Positions 8,909 through 17,586 of a stretch of 64,000 nt of DNA are shown piece after piece. This stretch comes from Hyphomicrobiaceae bacterium (lineage in GTDB: Bacteria; Pseudomonadota; Alphaproteobacteria; Rhizobiales; Methyloligellaceae), in assembly GCA_020637815.1 (NCBI GenBank), contig JACKJS010000001.1:1488001-1552000 (forward strand), given 5' to 3'. The position numbers and the translations under genes were made by a program. The notes under the pieces are model-generated. The model saw only the letters and a program-made list of their open reading frames with translations. It was not told the origin of the DNA and did no database searches. Positions within the stretch are counted from its first letter, which is position 1, and every line of letters starts with the position of its first letter.

Positions 8909-9343
8909 CTACATGGTCGAGGCGCCGACGATTTCGTGGTCGGTGATCACGCAGTGCCACGCGCCCACGGCCGGAAACTCATGTAGGTCCTGCCGCTGCT
9001 GCAGGAACTGCATGGCAGCGATGTACCCGCCCCGGCCGATGCACGCATTGGGCGACATCGCATCGGCGAGGAAATCCATGGGAACCGGCACGTCGATGCA
9101 ACCCGCGGCCAAAATGGCGGCCTTGCGCTCGTCCGCCGTCATCGGCTTTTCGTTGTCGTAGATCTTGCCCTGATTGATGGGCTGTAACGGCGTCTCGACC
9201 GCGCGGCAGGCCTTGACGATAAGTTGTACGTAGACGGTCTTGTCCTTGTCCGCGCCCATGCGGGTCGGCTGATCCGGTTCGGCCGCCGCTGGCCCCCAAC
9301 ACATGACGCCAAGCAGAAGCGTTACGATCGCGGGACGATTCAT
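8909..9343 (-). CDS. Small secreted protein of unknown function
   Basis: Protein of 144 residues that I do not recognise. It starts with a typical signal peptide: Arg3, a hydrophobic core AIVTLLLGVMCWG, and a likely cleavage after AAAEP (about residue 21). The mature part has four cysteines (47, 82, 99 and 128 approximately), an even number compatible with two periplasmic disulfides, and no membrane segment. The fold could resemble the Rap1a-type immunity family of small cysteine proteins, but I cannot show this. A strong terminator follows it, and its 5' side is separated by 182 bp from the mgd genes, so it is probably transcribed alone. Confidence 0.65.
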   Translation of the reverse strand: MNRPAIVTLLLGVMCWGPAAAEPDQPTRMGADKDKTVYVQLIVKACRAVETPLQPINQGKIYDNEKPMTADERKAAILAAGCIDVPVPMDFLADAMSPNACIGRGGYIAAMQFLQQRQDLHEFPAVGAWHCVITDHEIVGASTM

Positions 9344-9497
9344 CTGATGAGTCTCACTCTAGGAGAGCGACGGCCACGCTCTCATCGAGAACCTCGCCTG
9401 CGGCCGGCCGGGACCGCCTCGGAGCTCATGCTCCGACCCCCTCAAGCGGTCGATCCTACCGGCCTTTGCCGAGAATCCCAAATAGGCGATGGTGTCT

Positions 9498-9520
9498 TGG
9501 GAGGCCATCTTGCCTCCCAG
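9498..9520 (-). terminator. Hairpin downstream of mgdD
   Basis: A perfect 8-bp stem (TGGGAGGC / GCCTCCCA, loop AAGATG on the minus strand) begins six bases after the mgdD stop codon. There is no T-run after it, so it may protect the 3' end of the mRNA or act as a weak terminator. The rest of 9344-9525 shows nothing I can assign. Confidence 0.45.
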
Positions 9521-9525
9521 GCCGA

Positions 9526-10128
9526 TCACGATGTCGTGACGAACTCCAAGCCGAACGCCGCCCCGGAGTCGCGTAGCCAGCCCCAGAAGCTGCCACCCAC
9601 GCTGCGGAACAGGGCAACATCGTAGGCATTGCCATCCCGCCAGAGCAGAACGCCCATGTGGCTAAGCGTGCTCGTGGCCGCGGCGCCGTCGACGAAAACG
9701 CGAGGATCGAGATCGATCATAAGCCCCTTCGCCAGCACATCCCTCGCGGCAGGCCCCTCGATACGCATGACAGCCCGGCCGCTACTGTGGTCGGCAACGG
9801 AAGCGATACCTTGCAGCTTCGTCGCAAGCTCGTCGGCCAAAGCCTCGTTGGCTAGCGACTCGGACACGGCGAACCACTGGCCCGGGCCGATACCGATGAA
9901 GCGCACGCCCTTGCCAACCGCCGACCTGGACCCGTCCGGAAGATCGGCGCCGTATGCGCCCTGGATGGCCGTCTTGAGAGCTGCCTCTTGCCCTTTGCGG
10001 GCAACGACTGTCGCAAGCCCCAAATTCTTCCGCTCCGATGCGGTGACGCCGGCTTCTCCATCCCGTTTGCCGTAACGGCCCGGGGTGGCAAAGCCATGAA
10101 GGGCGGATGTTGATTCCAGATTAGACAC
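9526..10128 (-). CDS. mgdD: N-methylglutamate dehydrogenase subunit D (SoxG-like)
   Basis: Gamma-type subunit of about 200 residues of the heterotetrameric sarcosine-oxidase/N-methylglutamate-dehydrogenase family. It resembles the folate-binding aminomethyltransferase fold, with the typical GIGPGQWFAVS segment and DHSSGRAVMRIEGPAARDVLAKG. The start is GTG at 10128, preceded by the strong site AAGGAGG; an upstream open stretch to 10275 is the overlap with mgdC. The gene overlaps the end of mgdC by 8 bp, so the last two subunits are translationally coupled. It completes the order A-B-C-D (SoxB-SoxD-SoxA-SoxG). Function as NMG dehydrogenase rather than sarcosine oxidase rests on the nearby mgs and gmaS genes. 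Confidence 0.88.
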   Translation of the reverse strand: MSNLESTSALHGFATPGRYGKRDGEAGVTASERKNLGLATVVARKGQEAALKTAIQGAYGADLPDGSRSAVGKGVRFIGIGPGQWFAVSESLANEALADELATKLQGIASVADHSSGRAVMRIEGPAARDVLAKGLMIDLDPRVFVDGAAATSTLSHMGVLLWRDGNAYDVALFRSVGGSFWGWLRDSGAAFGLEFVTTS

Positions 10129-13102
10129 GGAGCCGCCCTCCTTCCGGATCGACAAAATGGGCACTGCAAACCTCGGCCAGCGTCTCGTTTCCACGTAAGG
10201 GATCGCAGACTTTGACCACCTCGCCCATGCGGGCCGGACCGTTCGAGAGCATCGCCAGGGCGATGAAGGTCTCAAGCTCCGGCGAATACGCCATGGAGGT
10301 TACGTAGCCTTCATCGTTGGCACCCGTTGCCTGGGCATCCCTTTTCACGAGATGCGAACCCGAGGCGATGCGCGTCTTGGGATTCAGCGGCTTGAGACCG
10401 ACCATCGCCGCACGCCCTGCCTCATTGAGCGCTTCGCGCTCGCCCATGAAGCGGCCAATGAAGTCCTTCTTCGTCGACGCCATCTTGCCGAGGCCGAGGT
10501 CGTGGGCGGTCGTCTGCCCGTTGAGCTCCGGACCCGCGGCGTGACCCTTCTCGATGCGCATGACGCCCAGCGCTTCGGTCCCGTACGGGGCGATGCCGTG
10601 CTCGGCTCCCGCCTTTATGATGGCGCGGATCAAGGCGTCGCCGTAACGCGCCGGTACGCCGATCTCGTAAGCCAGTTCGCCCGAGAAGGAGAGCCGGAAG
10701 ATCCGCGCCGGCGTACCGCCGCAAACCGTGAACTTGCCGCACGCCATATACGGGAACGCGTCGTTGGAAATGTCCTGACCGGCATCGAGCAGCGCTTCGA
10801 TCACCTTGCGGGCCTTTGGCCCGGCGACCGCATACTGCGCCCATTGCTCGGTGGCCGACACTGTCTGAACGTCGAGCTCGGGCCAAAGCACTTGCTGGCA
10901 GAATTCCAGATGCTGGCTGACCTTCAACGCGTTCGCCGTGGTGGTGGTCATATAGAAGTGGTCTTCGGCCAGCCGCGCGGTGGTGCCATCGTCCATGGCG
11001 AACCCGTCTTCGCGCAGCATCAAGCCATAACGGGCCTTACCGACCGGAAGCTTGGCGAACGCGTTGATGTAGACACGGTTCAGCAACTCGCCGGCGTCAG
11101 GGCCCTGAACGTCGATCTTGCCCAGGGTCGACACATCGCAAACACCGACATTGGTGCGGGTATTGCTGACCTCGCGATTGACAGTCTCCTGCGCGGCCTC
11201 GCCGGGCTTCGGATACATCAGCGCGCGCATCCAGGCTCCGACCTCGACGAAGACGGCTCCTTGCTCTTCGGCCCACCGATGCGATGGCGCCAAGCGCGTG
11301 GGGCGAAAATCCTTTCCGCGATGGTGGCCGGCGAGAGCGCCGAGCGCGACAGGCGTATAGGGCGGCCGGAAGGTCGTGGAGCCGACGGCACCCAAATAGC
11401 GGCCAGTCGCCTCGGCCAGAATGGCCGCACCGTTGAGGTTCGACGTTTTGCCTTGGTCGGTCGCCATACCGAGCGTGGTGTAGCGCTTGACATGATCGGG
11501 AACGCGGAAGCCTTCTCGCGCGGCGAGCTTCACGTCGGACACGGCAACGTCGTTCTGAAAATCGACGAACGCCTTGCCGCGGCTATTTTCCACGTACCAG
11601 ACCGGTGTCGCAGGCGCACGATCCTGTGCTGGCGCGGGACGGCGAAGCGCCGAGGGAGAGAAGCCGCAATGTTTCGCAGCTTCGGCACCCGCCGCCTCCC
11701 CGCTTGCCAAACACGCTTGCAAGGAAAACTGACCTGCTGCCGCACCGGCAACCTGCATACCCGGCGGCAAATCCTCACCAGGAACCAAACAAGAAAGCGC
11801 ACTGTCCCAAGCCGGCTTGCCGCCCAAATGGGTCGTCAAGTTGAGCGCCGGATTCCAGCCGCCGGACGTTGCCAAGAGATCGCAATCGAACTCTTTGGTG
11901 CCGCCTTGGGCATCTTTGACCCGGACGGACTTGATGCCAAGGGCGCCACGTACGTTTTCGATGCCACCCCGGATGTAGAGCGCGCCGGCTTCCCCGGCGA
12001 CCTGTTCGGCCGCAGCGGATGCTTGCGGACGCGGATCGACAATCGCCCTTACGGCGACGCCGGCGGCGGCAAGATCGGTTGCCGTGCGAAGGGCATCGTG
12101 ATTGTCGGCAAAGACCACCGCGGTACGGCCGGGCGCCACGCCAAACCGGTTGACATAGGTCCGGACGGCGCCAGCCAGCATCACGCCTGGGCGATCGTTG
12201 TTGCCAAACAGAATGGGGCGTTCGATTCCGCCCGCGCAAACCACGGACTGTTTCGCCACGATGCGCCAGAGACGCTGGCGCGGAGCATGCTCGGGCGGTA
12301 CGGGAAGATGATCGCTGACACGCTCGACGGCACCGTAAACACCGCCGTCATAGGCACCGAAGACTGTCGTCCGCCGCATGATCCGGCAATCGGGAAGGCT
12401 TTCGAGTTCGGCCGCGGCCGCACGGGCCCACTCCTGTGCGGGCTTGCCATCGATCTCGTCACTCTCCGCGAGCAACCGGCCGCCAAGTTCGAAATCTTCC
12501 TCACAAAGAATGACGCGCGCGCCCGCCTTGGCAGCGGCCAACGCCGCCGACAGTCCGGCCGCGCCGGACCCGATAACCAGAACATCGCAGAACGCATTGG
12601 ATTTTTCGTAATGATCGGGATCGCTCAGTTTGGACGGATAGCCCAATCCAGCCGCGCGGCGGATCATGGGCTCGTAGAGCTTTTCCCAGAAGGCCGCCGG
12701 CCACATGAACGTCTTGTAGTAGAAGCCGGCGCCAAAAATCGGCGTGGCCAACTGGTTCACCGACAGGACATCGAGCTTGAGGGACGGCCACCGATTCTGA
12801 CTCGTGGCGTCCAAGCCGTCATAGAGCTCGATCGTCGTGGCGCGCGTGTTGGGTTCGCGGCGCGCACCGGTACGAAGCTCGACCAGCGCGTTCGGCTCTT
12901 CGGAGCCCGCCGTCAGGATGCCGCGCGGACGATGATATTTGAACGAACGGCCGACCAGCCGGACGCCGTTAGCCAGCAACGCGGAGGCGAGCGTATCTCC
13001 AGGGTGGCCGGAAAATGCTTCGCCGTCGAATTGGAAGGATACCGTCTTTCCGTGATCGACAAGTCCCTTGCCGCTCAGCCGATTGATTTGATTCCCAGCC
13101 AT
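10121..13102 (-). CDS. mgdC: N-methylglutamate dehydrogenase subunit C (SoxA-like)
   Basis: Large alpha-type subunit of 993 residues. Domains in order: an N-terminal ferredoxin-like fold without cluster cysteines (about 15-105, with GDTLASALLANG and SFKYHRPRG); a dinucleotide-binding domain with VLVIGSGAAGLSAA (175-188); and from about residue 610 a GcvT-like folate-binding domain containing NVGVCDVSTLGKIDVQGPDA. In the family this subunit binds NAD and the folate that takes the C1 unit. The ATG at 13102 lies one base after the mgdB stop. It would accept the methylene group of N-methylglutamate onto tetrahydrofolate or release formaldehyde; the sequence does not say which. Confidence 0.92.
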   Translation of the reverse strand: MAGNQINRLSGKGLVDHGKTVSFQFDGEAFSGHPGDTLASALLANGVRLVGRSFKYHRPRGILTAGSEEPNALVELRTGARREPNTRATTIELYDGLDATSQNRWPSLKLDVLSVNQLATPIFGAGFYYKTFMWPAAFWEKLYEPMIRRAAGLGYPSKLSDPDHYEKSNAFCDVLVIGSGAAGLSAALAAAKAGARVILCEEDFELGGRLLAESDEIDGKPAQEWARAAAAELESLPDCRIMRRTTVFGAYDGGVYGAVERVSDHLPVPPEHAPRQRLWRIVAKQSVVCAGGIERPILFGNNDRPGVMLAGAVRTYVNRFGVAPGRTAVVFADNHDALRTATDLAAAGVAVRAIVDPRPQASAAAEQVAGEAGALYIRGGIENVRGALGIKSVRVKDAQGGTKEFDCDLLATSGGWNPALNLTTHLGGKPAWDSALSCLVPGEDLPPGMQVAGAAAGQFSLQACLASGEAAGAEAAKHCGFSPSALRRPAPAQDRAPATPVWYVENSRGKAFVDFQNDVAVSDVKLAAREGFRVPDHVKRYTTLGMATDQGKTSNLNGAAILAEATGRYLGAVGSTTFRPPYTPVALGALAGHHRGKDFRPTRLAPSHRWAEEQGAVFVEVGAWMRALMYPKPGEAAQETVNREVSNTRTNVGVCDVSTLGKIDVQGPDAGELLNRVYINAFAKLPVGKARYGLMLREDGFAMDDGTTARLAEDHFYMTTTTANALKVSQHLEFCQQVLWPELDVQTVSATEQWAQYAVAGPKARKVIEALLDAGQDISNDAFPYMACGKFTVCGGTPARIFRLSFSGELAYEIGVPARYGDALIRAIIKAGAEHGIAPYGTEALGVMRIEKGHAAGPELNGQTTAHDLGLGKMASTKKDFIGRFMGEREALNEAGRAAMVGLKPLNPKTRIASGSHLVKRDAQATGANDEGYVTSMAYSPELETFIALAMLSNGPARMGEVVKVCDPLRGNETLAEVCSAHFVDPEGGRLRV

Positions 13103-13103
13103 C

Positions 13104-13367
13104 TCAGCGCCCCTTCGCCGCGAGCTCGACGGCTGTGATTTCGTGCGTGACCGTGTTGCGCGTTACCTCGAGCCAGGAATGGCAGCCCGCGCCATGATGC
13201 CAAAGTTCCTTGTGCAAGCCGGCCGGATTGTCGCGAAGATAGACATAGTCGACCCACGCATCCCTCGCGCTTTCTTCGATGCTCTCCGGGCGCTTTACCG
13301 TGGCGTCGCCCCGATAGGTGAATTCTTCCAAACCGCGCGCGCCGCAATAGGGACAGTTGATCCGCAT
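13104..13367 (-). CDS. mgdB: N-methylglutamate dehydrogenase subunit B (SoxD-like)
   Basis: Small delta-type subunit of 87 residues, structural zinc protein of the tetramer. The zinc site of SoxD is conserved: Cys5 and Cys8 in CPYCG, His58 in WHHGAGC and Cys62. A family-typical middle YVYLRDNPAGLHKELW is also visible. It lies 10 bp after mgdA and 1 bp before mgdC, within the four-gene operon mgdABCD. Confidence 0.93.
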   Translation of the reverse strand: MRINCPYCGARGLEEFTYRGDATVKRPESIEESARDAWVDYVYLRDNPAGLHKELWHHGAGCHSWLEVTRNTVTHEITAVELAAKGR

Positions 13368-13377
13368 CGCTCTTTCC

Positions 13378-14628
13378 TCAGTGAAGATTGGGTTGAGCGC
13401 CCATGCCCTTTTCGTCGATCACACGGCCGGAACCGAAACGATCGAAGCGATAGGCGGCGGCGTAAGGATGTGGTTCGCCGGTGGCGATGAGATGCGCGTA
13501 GCACCAGCCGGAGGCAGGCGTGGCTTTGAAGCCGCCGTAACACCAGCCACCGTTGAAGTAGAGGCCGTCGACCGGCGTCTTGTCGATAATCGGCGAGCCG
13601 TCCATCGACATATCGAGAAGACCGCCCCACGAACGAAGGATTCGCAAACGTCCGATGGCGGGGATCAGCGCCATGCCGCCTTCGGCGACATCTTCCACGA
13701 CCGGAAGGTTCCCTCGCTGCGCATAGGTGTTGTAGCCGTCGATGTCGCCGCCGAAGACAAGGCCGCCCTTGTCGGACTGGCTGCAATAGAAGTGGCCGGC
13801 ACCAAACGTGATGACCGTATCGAGCAGCGGCTTGATGCCCTCGGTGACGAAGGCCTGCAGCACGTGGGCCTCGATGGGAAGGCGCAAGCCCGCCATCTGA
13901 GCGACACGCGAGGAGCTGCCGGCAACGGCGAGCGCGACCTTCTTGGCCCCGATGAAGCCCTTTTCCGTCTCAACGCCAACGATCCGCCCGTTCTCGATGC
14001 GGAACCCAGTCACCGCGCAATTCTGAATGATGTCGACGCCTCGGGAATCGGCGGACCGCCCGTAGCCCCAGGCAACGGCGTCGTGCCGCACCGTGCCGCC
14101 GCGCGGTTGGAATAGACCGCCACGCACGGGGAAGCGCGCATTGTCGAAATCGACGAACGGCACCAGCGCCCGCACCTGCTCCTTATCGAGCAGTTCGGCA
14201 TCGGCACCGTAGAACCGCATCGCGTTGCCGCGCCGCACAAAGGCATCGCGCTGTCCATCGGAGTGGAAGACATTGAGCACGCCGCGCTGGCTGACCATCG
14301 CGTTGTAGTTGATGTCTTGCTCCAGACCTTCCCACAACTTCATCGACCATTCGTAGAAGGGCTCGTTGCCGGGGAGCAAATAGTTCGACCGGACGATGGT
14401 CGTGTTTCTCCCGACGTTGCCCGAACCGATATAGGATTTCTCGATGACGGCGACGTTTGTGATGCCGTGCTCTTTGGCGAGATAATGCGCCGTGGAGAGG
14501 CCATGACCGCCACCTCCGACGATGATCACGTCATAGGACGGCTTCGGCTCTGGCTCGCGCCACACCGGCTTCCAGTTGCGGTTGCCGGATAGCGCATTCG
14601 TGATGAGGCTGGCGAGTGAGTAACGCAT
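13378..14628 (-). CDS. mgdA: N-methylglutamate dehydrogenase subunit A (SoxB-like)
   Basis: Beta-type flavoprotein subunit of 416 residues carrying the amine-oxidising active site. The FAD motif is VIIVGGGGHGLSTAHYLA (34-51). His182 in RGGTVRHDAVAWGYG matches the histidine that binds FMN covalently in heterotetrameric sarcosine oxidases. The C-terminal GWCYGGFKATPASGW motif completes the flavin site. It is first in the operon. The ATG at 14628 has only a weak ribosome-binding site, so translation may depend on a short leader. Together with gmaS and mgsABC it points to oxidation of N-methyl-L-glutamate; a sarcosine oxidase would look the same in isolation. Confidence 0.92.
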   Translation of the reverse strand: MRYSLASLITNALSGNRNWKPVWREPEPKPSYDVIIVGGGGHGLSTAHYLAKEHGITNVAVIEKSYIGSGNVGRNTTIVRSNYLLPGNEPFYEWSMKLWEGLEQDINYNAMVSQRGVLNVFHSDGQRDAFVRRGNAMRFYGADAELLDKEQVRALVPFVDFDNARFPVRGGLFQPRGGTVRHDAVAWGYGRSADSRGVDIIQNCAVTGFRIENGRIVGVETEKGFIGAKKVALAVAGSSSRVAQMAGLRLPIEAHVLQAFVTEGIKPLLDTVITFGAGHFYCSQSDKGGLVFGGDIDGYNTYAQRGNLPVVEDVAEGGMALIPAIGRLRILRSWGGLLDMSMDGSPIIDKTPVDGLYFNGGWCYGGFKATPASGWCYAHLIATGEPHPYAAAYRFDRFGSGRVIDEKGMGAQPNLH

Positions 14629-14824
14629 AATCGCTATACTGCGTGGGCAGCCTCGAAATGATTGACATTTTGCGACATATATTTGATTTTTTACGCCTAT
14701 GAAGTATTACGACTTTAGGGATAACCCCTCGCGCAACTTGTTGGGTTCCGTATACGCCGTATGGCAATCGGCGCGCGTGAGCGACTTTACACCGAGGGCC
14801 AAGGCCTGACGGGAGCGAGTTCGA
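14629..14824. promoter_or_regulatory. Divergent control region, mgdA / AraC regulator
   Basis: These 196 bases separate mgdA from the AraC-type regulator and must hold both promoters. The part near mgdA is AT-rich (about 14655-14715) in an otherwise GC-rich region. An 8-bp palindrome CGTATACG lies at 14749-14756. Neither promoter can be assigned with confidence; the AT-rich block is the likeliest place for the mgd promoter and regulator binding. Confidence 0.4.
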
Positions 14825-15781
14825 ATGGCCGTTGACACACCTTGTCTGACCGTCGGCTTCATGCTTGTCCCCGGCTTCGCGCTCATGTCCTACTCGGCCG
14901 CGATCGAGCCTCTGCGCGCGGCCAATCTATTGTCGGAACGAAACCTCTATCGCTGGTGGCACGCGGCACCTTCCGGCGAGCCGGTCACGGCATCGAACGG
15001 CGTTGCCGTCATCCCCGATTGCGGGACGGGCACGGAGCGGAGCGCGGATATCGTGTTCGTGTGTGCGGGCGGAAATCCCGCGACCTTCACGGATCGACCG
15101 ACATTTTCATGGCTGAGGCGGCTTGCCAGGAAAGGGGCGATCCTCGGCGGTATTTCGGGAGGCCCCTTCATCCTTGCCCGCGCTGGGCTCCTCGACAATC
15201 ACCGCGCGACGCTCCACTGGGAGCATCTGCCCGCCTTCCGGGAGGCCTTTCCCCACGTGGCCGTCGTTCCCTCGCTGTTCGAGATCGACGGAAGCCGCAT
15301 CACGTGTTCAGGCGGCATTTCGGCTCTCGACATGATGGTCGCGTTGATCGAACGCGACCATGGCCGCCAACTCGCCGCCGCAGTCGGCGATTGGTTCCTG
15401 CATACGCATATCCGCGAGGGCTATGGGCCCCAGCGCCTCGACCTCCGCTACCGGCTGGGCATCGCCGACGAGAAAGTGCTCCGCGTGCTCGGCGTGATGG
15501 AGATGAATTTGGAGCATACGGTCCCGCGCGACGAACTTGCGTCCGAAGCGGGAATCTCGCTCCGTCAACTCGAGCGTCTTTTTCATGAATATGTCGGGCA
15601 TGGCATTCACCAGCACTACCTATGGTTACGCCTGGAGCGGGCCCGCCACCTCCTCCGCGAAACCTCGCTTCCAGTGCTGGACGTCGCGCTCGCGACCGGC
15701 TTCTCGTCGGCCAGCCAATTTTCGCGTGCCTATACAAAGACTTTCGGCGAGCCGCCTAGCCACACAAGAGCACGGACGTAA
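14825..15781 (+). CDS. GlxA/CdhR-type AraC-family regulator
   Basis: Transcription regulator of 318 residues. The first 200 residues are a DJ-1/PfpI (class I amidotransferase-like) sensor domain, with ISGGPFILARAGLLDN at the position where true amidotransferases have a catalytic cysteine; here it is serine, so it is a binding domain. The C-terminal AraC helix-turn-helix pair includes LASEAGISLRQLERLF and VALATGFSSASQFSRAYTKTFG. Relatives GlxA, GbdR and CdhR respond to glycine betaine, carnitine or related amines and activate neighbouring catabolic genes. It is divergent from mgdA and so probably activates the mgd operon on sensing a methylamine-pathway compound. The ATG at 14825 has GGGAG about nine bases upstream. 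Confidence 0.9.
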   Translation: MAVDTPCLTVGFMLVPGFALMSYSAAIEPLRAANLLSERNLYRWWHAAPSGEPVTASNGVAVIPDCGTGTERSADIVFVCAGGNPATFTDRPTFSWLRRLARKGAILGGISGGPFILARAGLLDNHRATLHWEHLPAFREAFPHVAVVPSLFEIDGSRITCSGGISALDMMVALIERDHGRQLAAAVGDWFLHTHIREGYGPQRLDLRYRLGIADEKVLRVLGVMEMNLEHTVPRDELASEAGISLRQLERLFHEYVGHGIHQHYLWLRLERARHLLRETSLPVLDVALATGFSSASQFSRAYTKTFGEPPSHTRART

Positions 15782-15865
15782 ATGGTCGCGCGCGTGAAAC
15801 CGTTGGTGCTAGGCTTCTTTCCGCTAATGAAACAACCTTACGTAAAAGCCTGATGTGAGGAGGCA

Positions 15866-16579
15866 ATGGCACATCGACTGACAACAAAAAAGCTTCGCGC
15901 ACGGACGCGGGCACGGGACGATGTTGTGACGAGCGGCGACCAGAACGGCAAGCCGCAGGATCCCATGGGGCCGGATTCCTATATTACCGGCTCAAACGCT
16001 CCCGCGACCGACATCAATCTCGAAGTGTCGATCGGCCGCCGCGTCCGTTCGCTGCGGCAGCGTTTGCAGCTCACCGCGACCGACCTCGCCGCGCAGGCCG
16101 GCCTGTCCACGGGCATGCTGTCCAAAATCGAAAATGGTGGAACCTCGCCGTCTCTCTCAACCCTGCGATGTCTGGCGGAGGCGCTGCACGTGCCTATGAC
16201 CGGCTTTTTCGCGGAATTCGAAGAACGGCGGGATTGCTCTTTCGTGCCTGCAGGACAGGGTGTGCGCATCGAACGGCGCGGAACCAAGGCGGGTCACCAT
16301 TACGAGCTGCTGGGGCATACTCTTTCTGGCGATATCGTCGTTGAGCCATATTTGATCCGGCTCAGCACGGATGCCAGCACGTATACCCAGTTCCAGCACC
16401 ACGGGATGGAGTTCATCTACATGCTGTCCGGCAAGGTGATCTACCGCCATGCCGATAAGCTGTATCCCTTGTCGCCCGGCGATTCCCTTTTCTTCGACGC
16501 GGCCGCCCTGCATGGCCCCGATGAACTGGTAGTGACGCCAATGACTTATCTCTCGATCATCATCTATCCCCGCCAATAA
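15866..16579 (+). CDS. XRE-family regulator with cupin sensor domain
   Basis: Regulator of 237 residues. An unusual 50-residue basic and disordered N-terminus precedes the Cro/C1 helix-turn-helix (about 55-110, with DLAAQAGLSTGMLSKIENG) and a C-terminal cupin (about 160-235, HHGMEFIYMLSGKVIY and PGDSLFFDAAALHGP). The histidines and glutamate of the cupin could bind a metal or ligand. The ATG at 15866 follows the strong site AGGAGG (15858-15863). It lies 114 bp upstream of mgsA in the same direction. Regulators of this type near amine pathways respond to the amine or its product. It probably controls mgsABC-gmaS through the inverted repeat at 16601-16619; that link is inferred. Confidence 0.88.
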   Translation: MAHRLTTKKLRARTRARDDVVTSGDQNGKPQDPMGPDSYITGSNAPATDINLEVSIGRRVRSLRQRLQLTATDLAAQAGLSTGMLSKIENGGTSPSLSTLRCLAEALHVPMTGFFAEFEERRDCSFVPAGQGVRIERRGTKAGHHYELLGHTLSGDIVVEPYLIRLSTDASTYTQFQHHGMEFIYMLSGKVIYRHADKLYPLSPGDSLFFDAAALHGPDELVVTPMTYLSIIIYPRQ

Positions 16580-16600
16580 CGCACCGGCCACACATCGAGA

Positions 16601-16619
16601 TATTTCCTCTTAGGAAATA
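16601..16619. promoter_or_regulatory. Perfect inverted repeat, candidate mgs operator
   Basis: TATTTCCT and AGGAAATA form perfect 8-bp arms around a 3-base centre (CTT). The site is AT-rich in a GC-rich region, lies in the 114-bp gap between the XRE-cupin gene and mgsA, and ends 14 bases before a possible -35 hexamer. This spacing suits an activator or a repressor overlapping the promoter edge. Confidence 0.6.
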
Positions 16620-16633
16620 ATATTTCTTCTGGG

Positions 16634-16663
16634 TTGACGACGTCGGGCACTTTGTCGCATTCT
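16634..16663 (+). promoter_or_regulatory. Possible sigma-70 promoter of mgsABC
   Basis: TTGACG (16634-16639) is followed after about 18 bases by CATTCT (16658-16663). The -35 is good and the -10 weak, which would fit a promoter that needs an activator. It lies 31 bases before the mgsA ATG and just downstream of the inverted repeat. Confidence 0.4.
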
Positions 16664-16693
16664 GCCTGGCGTTGAAACCTGGAGCTCAATGAC

Positions 16694-17584
16694 ATGTGTG
16701 GCATTGTTGGACTGTTTATTAAGGATCCCGCTCTCGAGCCGGAGCTCGGCCGCCTGACGGCTGGAATGCTCGAGAAGATGACGGAACGCGGCCCCGACAG
16801 CGCGGGCTTTGCGGTCTACGGCGCTGGCGTGGAAGGCCAGACGAAGGTCACTTTGCGCGGCGCCTCGGCCGAGGCGATCAAAGCGACGGTCGCGGCTATC
16901 AAGAAGGCAATCCCGGGGGCCGAAGCGGCGTTGCATGATAACCATGCGGTCGTTTCCGTGCCGACCGAGGACGTGGCCCGGTTGGACGCGTGGCTCGCCG
17001 AAGATGGCCAGGACACCGAAGTGGTCGGCCGCGGCACGCGGATGGAAATCTTCAAGGAAGTAGGACTACCCGCGGACGTTGCGGAGCGCTTTGGGCTGTC
17101 CACGATGAGTGGAACGCACGCGATCGGTCATACCCGCATGGCGACGGAGTCGGCCGTGACGACCGATGGCGCCCATCCCTACTCCACCGGAAAGGACCAG
17201 TGCCTGGTCCATAACGGGTCGCTTTCCAATCACAACAACGTTCGCCGCAATCTGCGCCGCGAAGGCATGACGTTCGAAACCCAGAACGATACCGAAGTGG
17301 CTGCTGGTTACCTCACATGGCGCATGCACGAAGGCCTGTCCTTGGGCGATGCGCTGGAAGTGGGGCTCGAAGACCTCGACGGGTTCTACACCTTCGTGGT
17401 CGGAACCGAGAACGGGTTTGGCGTGCTTCGCGACGGCATCGCCTGCAAGCCCGCCGTCATGGCCGAAACCGACCAATACGTGGCCTTCGGCTCCGAATAC
17501 CGGGTGCTGGCCGACCTGCCTGGCATTGGACAGGCACGTGTCTGGGAACCGGAACCCGCCACCGTCTACTTTTGGGAGCGCTAA
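16694..17584 (+). CDS. mgsA: N-methylglutamate synthase subunit A (glutamine amidotransferase-like)
   Basis: Class II amidotransferase (Ntn) domain protein of 296 residues, like GlxB and the N-terminal domain of glutamate synthase. The catalytic cysteine is Cys2 in MCGIVGLF. Substrate-loop motifs ERGPDSAG, GHTRMATES and VHNGSLSNHNNVRR are intact. In NMG synthase this subunit is expected to act on gamma-glutamylmethylamide or its amide, releasing the methylamino group for transfer. It is the first of mgsA-mgsB-mgsC-gmaS, with 2 bp to mgsB. The ATG at 16694 gives Met-Cys, which fixes the start because Cys2 must become N-terminal. Confidence 0.92.
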   Translation: MCGIVGLFIKDPALEPELGRLTAGMLEKMTERGPDSAGFAVYGAGVEGQTKVTLRGASAEAIKATVAAIKKAIPGAEAALHDNHAVVSVPTEDVARLDAWLAEDGQDTEVVGRGTRMEIFKEVGLPADVAERFGLSTMSGTHAIGHTRMATESAVTTDGAHPYSTGKDQCLVHNGSLSNHNNVRRNLRREGMTFETQNDTEVAAGYLTWRMHEGLSLGDALEVGLEDLDGFYTFVVGTENGFGVLRDGIACKPAVMAETDQYVAFGSEYRVLADLPGIGQARVWEPEPATVYFWER

Positions 17585-17586
17585 GT

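Noticed and set aside
10352..13138. Open frame of 928 codons on the plus strand opposite mgdC
   Set aside because: It is antisense to an intact, clearly recognisable subunit gene. Long antisense frames are common in GC-rich genes with this codon bias, and the translation has no family motif and no ribosome-binding site.
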